Below, in pieces: positions 56,911 to 64,000 of a stretch of 64,000 nucleotides of DNA (positions are counted from its first letter, which is position 1; each line of letters begins with the position of its first letter). Below the pieces are notes generated by a model that saw only the letters and a program-made list of their open reading frames with translations, ran no database searches and had not been told where the DNA came from. The position numbers were made by a program, and so were the translations under genes. Origin of the DNA: Blastobasis lacticolella (taxonomy: Eukaryota > Arthropoda > Insecta > Lepidoptera > Blastobasidae); contig LR990051.1 in NCBI GenBank assembly GCA_905147135.1, positions 997,001-1,061,000 of the forward strand, in the 5' to 3' direction.

Positions 56911-57109
56911 GGCCCAGACAGCGAAACCAATGGATTTTTGTTAAGCCTCAAGCTATTTAAACTAATAAAAATATTTAAATTGGATAAAATGTTGGATAAA
57001 ATTGGTTACATCTATCTATTTGTATTACTAAAACTAAAAAAAAACTGTGTTTGTACATTATCAATCAATACAATACTTAACTTACAATAATTATTTATAT
57101 CAATATATA

Positions 57110-57320
57110 CTAATATTATAAAAGGGAAAGGTTTGATTTTTTGTTTGTTTGTATTGAATAGGTTTCGAAACTACTGGACCGATTTCAAAAATTCTTTCAC
57201 CGTTGGGAAGCTACACCACAGCTACACTATCCCTGGGTGACATAGGCTATATTATATGTTCTAAAAAATTACGGATCATTAATAAAACTCCAATAATGTA
57301 ACCGAAGGTGTAAAAAAATA
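57110..57320 (+). mobile_element. Interspersed repeat, 'ctaatattataaa' family
   Basis: Begins 'tactaatattataaaaggga', then 'ctactggaccgatttcaaaa' and 'tgacataggctatattat', a very common lepidopteran repeat (Helitron- or LINE-related). 57321-58030 holds nothing else recognised. Confidence 0.6.
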
Positions 57321-58030
57321 CCCAAAAAAATTATAGTTATGCAATGACTTCTACATAATGGACCCGTTCATGGACCAAAGGGAATAGCTCCATGTCATTG
57401 GAGCGTAAACTGCAATTGCGCTCCAACTATGTCTCAGTGACGTTTTGGCCACGTATACGAATGGTCGTTACTTTACAATCTAAGAATGCCGAGTTGCGTA
57501 GGTAACACATGCACTAATTCCAATAAACAGTAACCAAAACCAAGAATGGAGTATCTTTTTTCCGTAAAGTTTAAAAAATATCATGTATTACTTGTAAAAC
57601 TTATATTTTTAGCATTTCCAATAAATACTTAAGTGTTTATTGCTACATCATTAACCGGCCATGATTAGTTGGTATGTTCATTCAAATTCAATGCACGCCA
57701 TCTGCTTATTTTTTATTTGGCTGTCTTACATATATGCGCACGATGTGACTTTGCACCAGCGGCATAATGCCGTTGATTTTGTTTTCGCGGAAGTAATATT
57801 ATTATAGATAAAAATAGATAACAGATGAATATACAAACTAATCAATAACAATAATATTGTTATATAATGTAGCTTCGTTGAAGAATTCTACAACAACAAA
57901 AGTGGTATAATTTTAAAGGAGATAAAATTATAAATTTGAAGGTTGGAATTGAATGTTGGATTTGTAATTGAGGAATCCCAATTATTACTGTTTAGAAATT
58001 TATATTTAAGGCATTAGGTTACAACAATTT

Positions 58031-58250
58031 TGTAAGCTTTTACAATGTTATATCTGGCGCCTTGGCGAGATTGATGACTGACGTCTATTTCAGTGCTAAA
58101 AACCGGTGGCCAAAACTGGAACTAAGTGTTGCCATATTGAAATAATATGTCATTGCCAACAACAGCGACGCTGTCACCGGGTCAAATAAGTTTGTGGCAC
58201 AAGAGACTGCGCCATTATATTTAATATGGTATGGTTTATTTATACTTATA
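58031..58250 (+). repeat. Copy 1 of an unidentified dispersed repeat
   Basis: Shares 'acaatgttatatctggcg', 'ccaaaactggaactaagtgt' and 'aacaacagcgacgctgtcac' with 58683-58890, and parts with 62165-62300. A MITE is inserted at its 3' side. Confidence 0.65.
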
Positions 58251-58455
58251 CAGGTTGTCAAAAGACCGCTAGCATTAATTGAAACCTCATATTCTAGCCA
58301 CGAAACTGAACAACTTTCCCCAAGAAACATACCCGCGGAAATGACTTCATAATTTCGCTACCTAAAATAAATAATTAATTGCGATGCGCAATGTGGGCAG
58401 TTTCATGGGTAGAATATGGGGTTTCAATTAATGCTAGCGGTCTTTTTACACCCTG
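58251..58455. mobile_element. Tc1/mariner-type MITE, 205 bp
   Basis: Long inverted repeats of about 50 bp beginning CAGGNTGTNAAAAGACCGCT (58251-58302 and, inverted, 58412-58455), flanked by TA on each side (58249-58250 and 58456-58457). TA target duplication and CAGGGTGT ends fit Tc1/mariner derivatives. No transposase is present. Confidence 0.75.
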
Positions 58456-58682
58456 TATATCCATGTATCCATCGATGCATTACACATGGTCATTAAATGC
58501 GGGTAGAACAGAAAAAAATACTTAATACTGTGATATGTTTAGTACAGCATAACTCAGAACGAACTAAAATTTGGCAGTTAGCGCCTTACTTACTTTTGTT
58601 TAGCTCGTAAATAGCTATCCAACGACGTATTACACATAGCTGTTGGAATGGTTACCACTGTCCATACATATTCTTGTACGCG

Positions 58683-58890
58683 TTAACAATGTTATATCTG
58701 GCGGCTTGACAAGATTGTTGACAAACCTATTCGACCCGGTGGACAAAACCGGAACTAAGTGTTGCCGATTTGAAATGTAATGTCAATGCCAACAACAGCG
58801 ACGCTGTCACCCGGTCAGACATGTTTGTGGCACTGTAGACAGCGCAGTTTTATTTACTATGGTAACCGTCAGAGTTATTTGTTCGCTCAA
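58683..58890 (+). repeat. Copy 2 of the unidentified dispersed repeat
   Basis: Second copy, about 650 bp after the first, without the MITE. Confidence 0.65.
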
Positions 58891-59099
58891 CCGGTTCCAG
58901 GGTATTTATTTCTATGTAGTTATGTCACAATAAGTGTTCTTTTATTTTCAAAATGTAATTGAAATGCCGCCGCTAAAAACGCTCTTTATTTGTACCTTGG
59001 TATTAATCCTTATCAAAAGCAATTACTTCATATTCACAACTGCTTCAATACCTTTATATAACTTTTTGAATTATTCAATTCAGACATTCCATTCGACAG

Positions 59100-60423
59100 A
59101 TATCACGAGTTTAAAAATGTGAATATTAGAAAAAAGTCGCGTGTTCGCCGCTCAGTCCGCTCGGCTATCTAGGCAGCACGGGGTACGGGAGTCAATGTCA
59201 AGAAATAAAGTACCGCGCGGCTCACTCGCGCGGTCGGTTCCCTACGCAGCGGTCGTGTGCGGTATCGAATAATTTTAGCTTGAAAGTAACCTGTGTACCC
59301 GTAGTGGTACCCGTGCGAACCCGGGCGGCTACTAGTATTTCATAAAAATAGTCGGGCGGGATAGGATTCTTGGAGGTACCTAATTATGGCCAAAAGAAAA
59401 AAACTTTTTAATTTTTATATATTCTGCCTATTCGCCCATCACGCTAAAACAATTGTACGGATTTTGATTAGGTTTTGATAGTTTGGTAGCTTGGAGTCTG
59501 GGGTACAATCTAAGCCATGCATGTAGACCGCCCTACATACCTCAAGCGATGATCGTTATTGCACAAAGGTCAAAAATGCATGCGGACGAAGTCGCGGGCA
59601 AAAGCTAACAATTTACAAAAATATAAAATTGGGTAGCGGTTCCCTGCGGTTTACATACGCTTTCAGTCTAAAAGTCTGCTAAACACCCCGTTAGCCTACG
59701 ACTATCCCGTTTATTTACGCAAACATAGAGTACCTACCCTATGCCACACGGGAAAAATGAAACTTCCAACGATGACACTGGTATGGTATAGTAGCCTGAC
59801 CGTGAGAAATTTTTCGAAATAGATTTAGTAGTTGTGTAGATTATCTAGGGGGGATTATGGGGCCCTACCCAACGACCTGCACGCGGTCCCCCTGGTGACA
59901 GACGAACGAGGCTCTGGCGAACTGTCGCCCTGAAAACGCCAAAACGCAAGCTCTGAGTAAATCTGAAAGGGCAAACCCTGTCTGGCAGATCCGCTCGCCG
60001 TTGACCCGGGATTTACCAGATGAAGAGGTTAATATTTTCTTTCGAATGTCTTGCTTCTGCAAATTGAAAAGCTCCATTGTTTTATTTGCACAAAATAAAA
60101 GGAACTTAGTTGCTTAGATTGTGTTGCCTTGGACGCAATTTATTTATTGAATTAAGTACCTATCTTTTAAAAGTTTAAAACGACTCTTGCATCATACTCG
60201 TATCTATTAGAAGGGGAAAGCAGTGAAACTTATGTTTTCCGGAAACTGTCCAATAACTTATGTAGGTTAGTAGAAAACCGGATAATACAAATCATCGCAG
60301 CGGTCGCCCCGTAGTCGCCTCTTAAGACCAAACCAACCGACAGCAGCCAAAAGAGAAAAATACCTAGAAAAATTGCGGCACGCGGAAGTTACTCGATCAT
60401 ACCTATATTGGAATAAGGTATTA
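59100..60423. other. Unassigned intergenic DNA
   Basis: 59320-59610 carries a decayed repeat with 'cggacgaagtcgcgggc', a Helitron/LINE end. 59150-59260 is GC-richer. No gene was found. Confidence 0.4.
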
Positions 60424-60855
60424 TAAATACACTACTGGACCCAGCGCGACTTCGTTCGCGTACACCTATCTTATCTCCACTTAACCTTTTTTCTTATTTA
60501 TAAACCTTCGTCTTCACTCACTCTATCTATTGTTAAAAACAGAATTATTTGTTGCGTAGTTAAAAAGATCTAAGCGTACGCGTATGTATAGATACATGGA
60601 AATTATGTAATTAGCTGATAATTTGTAGCAGTATTAATTGAAATACACATTCTATGTGTTTCTTATATAATGTCAGACATCTATACAAAGTAAACGTAGC
60701 GTGATTGATACGGCAAGTCGTGATTTTGGGCATTGTTTGCTCACTAAATAAAACAAGTCAGTCTGGACAGATACGTACATAGATACGGACATATACGTAC
60801 ATAGATACATAGGGATAGAGGGCAAGTAGTGATTTTGTTTTATACTTTGTATTAG
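60424..60855 (-). mobile_element. Decayed Helitron-like element
   Basis: The plus strand shows 'ggacccagcgcgacttcgtt' at the left and 'gattttgttttatactttgt' at the right, the two ends of the Helitron family in minus orientation. The interior is rearranged, with repeated 'acatagatac'. Confidence 0.5.
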
Positions 60856-60869
60856 TACTTACTACCTTT

Positions 60870-61430
60870 GTTTGGTCTACAGTTGCTAGTAAAATACCTG
60901 CCTAATTCAAATAAAATCGCAAAGGTAAAGTGGCTAGGCAACGTTTTACCACCAATCAATGCCAAGCGAGTTGTGCCAAATGCGTCACCGGCCCGATAGT
61001 GTTGTCAAAGTGGACGGGCGCGGGCGGCACGCAGCGCAGCGGCTTCAATATCCGCCGTTGCCATTCACGCCGCAACATGGCGGCGGTGAAGGGAGGTAGG
61101 TGTGCTGGAAGTACTCGGGCACTCTTAGCCGACATACAGAAAAAATATTCTATACGTTTAATATAACTGTAAAAAATGTGATGATATTGATGAGGAAATT
61201 GAACATATTTACAAAATAAATTTACGGGCGATGATGAAAAATACATTGTATAGATTCACCTTTCTATAAGCAGAACACCTTAAGAAGCCCATTGTTAGGT
61301 CCATGGTTGCTAGTAAAGTACCTACCTAATTCAAATACAATCGCAAACGTAAAGTGGCTAGGCACCGTTTTACAACGCGGCTGCGGTGTAGGGAGGTAGC
61401 TGTGCTGGAAGTACTCCGGTACTCTAAAGG
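60870..61430 (+). repeat. Two related segments in direct orientation
   Basis: 60870-61130 and 61290-61430 share 'taattcaaataNaatcgcaa', 'gtaaagtggctaggca' and 'agggaggtagNtgtgctggaa'. The second is shorter and abuts the DNA transposon remnant. Confidence 0.6.
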
Positions 61431-61850
61431 TGTGTCCAAACATAGAGCGGCAAGTGTGCGCGGCTGCCGCGCGCGGCGTGCCGCGCTGTGTTTGTACAGG
61501 CAGTTATCGTTCGTCCGTAATCCTGTCTGGGCGTGTTTGCGCTTCTCAAAAATGGACAATGAAACATCAATTAGATTGATTGAAATATATGGCTCATATA
61601 ATGAGTTGTGGGATCCTCAACAGAAATGATAAGCAAATTCGAATAATAAGCTGAGCTAAAACACTGACCGCCTTCATTGTAGTTTTGGTTCAGACTGAAT
61701 TCAAATGCGCGGCGTGTCTTGCAAGTGCCGCGCAATATTGCCGCGCAAACATTCGTCAATAGTCCTAACTAGAGCGCGGCAGAATTGTTTCCTGGACATG
61801 CCGCGTGTTGCTGCCGCGCACGTGCCGCTCTATGTTCAGAAACGTTACTT
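61429..61850 (+). mobile_element. DNA transposon remnant with MADF-like N-terminal ORF
   Basis: Inverted ends share 'aacatagagcggca' (61440-61453 and, inverted, 61823-61836), followed by GC-rich subterminal repeats of GCCGCGC. The centre contains a 25-residue ORF (61552-61629, MDNETSIRLIEIYGSYNELW), which looks like the first helix of a MADF domain (LIELYxxYPxLWD) before a stop. MADF proteins accompany PIF/Harbinger transposases in insects, so this is probably an internally deleted PIF/Harbinger-type element. The target duplication was not resolved. Confidence 0.55.
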
Positions 61851-61909
61851 GTTACTACCTATGAGGGAATTACTACCTACCCAGGAAGGTTCCAATCCAA
61901 CTAGCAATC

Positions 61910-62125
61910 ATCATTATCTTGGTGTTAATTTCCCTGTTGTCTCTCGCGCACGAGGGCCATAGTCCGCCTTGACCATGTTCTAGGATTGCGACTGCCATCT
62001 GCCGTGACCCTGCTACCAGGCGAACCTGACCATCATGATTACACACACAATAATGTGCAAGTTTTATCATGGTGTTTTTGTTCACCGTTAGAGCATCGTT
62101 TAGTATTTTACTAATTTACATAACC
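61910..62125 (-). mobile_element. tRNA-derived SINE, partial
   Basis: Body of the SINE family in minus orientation ('ccgccttgaccatgttct', 'ccctgctaccaggcgaacct', 'ttcaccgttagagcatcg'), with an (ATC)-type tail at 61908-61918. The head is missing. Confidence 0.7.
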
Positions 62126-62164
62126 CAGAAAGGTATCATTTGTATCGGCTTACGGATTACTTAC

Positions 62165-62310
62165 TGACCCGTTAGCCAAAACTGGAACTATTCGTAAGCG
62201 TCGCCATTTAGAAAGGGTATTGTTTTCTCAACAACAGCGACACCGTCGTCCGTTCAGATCAGTTTGTGGCACACAGTACTTGAGTAACGGTCGTGGTAAC
62301 GATTGCCTTT
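62165..62310 (+). repeat. Copy 3 of the unidentified dispersed repeat
   Basis: Contains 'agccaaaactggaacta' and 'aacaacagcgacaccgtc', matching 58031 and 58683 at lower identity. Confidence 0.5.
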
Positions 62311-63271
62311 AATTTCTTTGGGACATTGGCTGGCACTATATACGTCGGTCAAAATAAACGAAATTGGCCAATCATGGAGCCGTATTGAACTGTGGCGTTT
62401 ATTAACAGACTAGCACCGTGAGAATGCATGGTAACGCACTTTATACAAGGCTTGTTTTACCACCCGCCTTCTCTGTAAGAAACCCAAGAAATTTATTGAT
62501 ATTGGGAAAGTTTGATAAGTCCCTTGTTCCCGAAAGCAGTAAGTAGCTACTGAATTAAATAAAAGGTAATATAAAACATAGGTAGGTAGGCTTTAAATAG
62601 TCACATGCAATATTTCCAATAGCGCCATACCTAAGCTCCCAATCATCTACGTATACAATCTAAGTGGTGTCCGTGTGTTTACAACAATCGTGGGCTAAAA
62701 AATTAAAACAAATAACAAAATAAATAGATGAATAAATAAATATGTTTGGATTCAAAGTACCTTATAATACCTACGCATAACACCCAGACCCTTAATATAA
62801 ATTAAAATTCATCAATTCAATATCTACCCAGGACTTCTGCGTAGCAGACATGTTAACCAGCTGAACCACTCCGGTCGTAATAATGGGTGTCAAGAGCGAC
62901 CGTCCTCATATTAACAGATTTAAAAGGTGAATGAACAAAATAATAATCTCGATTCCGGCACCTACACGTGCGTGAGAAAGTCACGCCCGAAGAACTCTTT
63001 GTTGGGAGACTTTTGAAAGTTCGAGGTTTGAAGGTAGCGCGGAACAGGAAGACACCTACTTGGGAACTTTATAAAGATTGACTCCAACTGTTGGCCGACT
63101 GTATTGGTGGAAGCGTCGCGGTGTCACAGCTTTCAAGTTTAATTAATACCTACAACTGGTACAACTCGCTGTTGCTCGATATTTCGAGAAACAGCGAGTT
63201 AAAAAGGAGAAAGGAGGGCTTATAGAAGCTAACCAACTAAAGCACGAGCTTGTTTTTGTTCTATGCCATTC
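62311..63271. other. Intergenic DNA, mostly unassigned
   Basis: 62822-62880 is a decayed tRNA-like SINE head (minus) similar to 18436-18512. Otherwise nothing was recognised. Confidence 0.4.
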
Positions 63272-63490
63272 ATCTTGGCGTCAATATCCGGATTATGTAT
63301 TCACGCGCGAGGGCCCGGGGTCCGCCTTCGCCGTGATCCAGGATTTGGCAGATCACATAATTACAGTAGAGCGACTGCCAGCTGACCTTCGTGTCCCTGT
63401 TAACAGGGAAACCTGACCAGATTGTAGCATGGTTACATATTAAGTCGCCTGAATGTGCAGGTTTCATCACGATGTTTTCCCTCACGGTTA
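63272..63490 (-). mobile_element. tRNA-derived SINE, partial
   Basis: Conserved body with 'gcccggggtccgccttcg' and 'ggtttcatcacgatgttttc'. It is joined directly to a LINE fragment at about 63515. Confidence 0.7.
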
Positions 63491-63514
63491 GTTTAACTAA
63501 TTTACATACACATT

Positions 63515-63800
63515 CAAATAAGCTCACTGTGGGCCTTATAAGAAAGCTCACTGTCACCCAAAGGGCAATGTAAAGTGCAATGCTCGGAGTCTCGTTGCGG
63601 GATAGAATCAGAAAGGAGGAGATTCGCAATTGAACCAAGGTCACTGACATAGCTCGAAGGCTTGCCAGGCTAAAGCGGCAGTGGGCTGGGTACATAGCTC
63701 GAAGAACAGATGGCCGATGGAGCAGTAAAGTTAAAGTGACCACGTACCGGAAGACGCAGCCTCTTACAAGGTGGACCAACGACCTGCTAAAGATCTAGAT
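63515..63800 (+). mobile_element. RTE-like LINE C-terminal fragment
   Basis: Nearly the same text as 1515-1760 ('ctcactgtgggccttataag', 'aagggcaatg', 'acgtaccggaagacgcagc'), with stops in frame. It is the same family as 1125-1856. 63801-64000 contains a short self-complementary stretch around 'attagccggttaatcaaacggctagc' and nothing else recognised. Confidence 0.8.
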
Positions 63801-64000
63801 ATATATATGTCGCAGCCAAATGGTTAAATTAGCCGGTTAATCAAACGGCTAGCTATTTAAGCAGTTATTTAATTAAAAATTGGCCAAATTCATGAACTTT
63901 GAAAGTAAAGTCAAATGAACGATATTGCGTCGAGTTTACGGAGCTCTTCCATTCATTGTCATAATGCTAACCTAAACTAACCGAATAGAAACCTAATGCA

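Overview
This window is from an insect nuclear genome, most likely a moth or butterfly. The protein-coding genes have short exons with GT-AG introns. The intergenic DNA and introns are full of repeat types familiar from Lepidoptera: Helitrons ending in a hairpin plus CTAG, RTE-like LINEs with GATGAT tails, and tRNA-derived SINEs. The species call is an inference from this repeat landscape. No bacterial, plasmid or viral gene was seen.

Three genes are supported exon by exon. (1) A minus-strand three-exon gene (3045-4808) encodes an unrecognised 238-residue coiled-coil protein. (2) The dominant gene is ash2, plus strand, eleven coding exons from 6856 to 52510. Its exon phases all match and give a 569-residue protein with an atypical zinc finger, a winged-helix region, a SPRY domain and a C-terminal DPY30-binding helix. 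ASH2 is a core subunit of the SET1/MLL histone H3K4 methyltransferase complexes. (3) A minus-strand three-exon gene (55006-56358) encodes a 125-residue mitochondrial BolA1-like protein. Genes 1 and 2 are head to head about 2 kb apart; genes 2 and 3 are tail to tail.

The ash2 introns hold most of the unusual material. Intron 6 (20587-45008, 24.4 kb) opens with a 9-bp-period minisatellite 15 bp or less after the splice donor. It then contains a 14.1-kb LTR-retrotransposon-like element (23891-37986) with two nearly identical 5,536-bp terminal repeats, a 3.0-kb non-coding interior and a 4-bp target duplication. Next comes a complete hAT-type non-autonomous transposon with an 8-bp target duplication (38250-39120). 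The intron ends in a 5.04-kb tandem array (39971-45010) of 42 partial copies of the start of exon 7, almost all carrying their own 3' splice site, running directly into the real exon. Intron 7 holds an inverted arrangement of an unknown small-ORF repeat; two copies were each interrupted by a Helitron, and the paralogous copies preserve the empty sites.

The rest of the window (1-3040, 9.1-17.8 kb, 52.6-54.9 kb, 56.4-64 kb) is intergenic or intronic DNA with decayed LINE ends, SINEs, Helitron pieces, a mariner-like MITE and a DNA transposon remnant carrying the first residues of a MADF-like protein. The most notable single observation is the amplified 3' splice site plus exon start in ash2, which creates about 41 competing acceptor sites for an essential chromatin gene.
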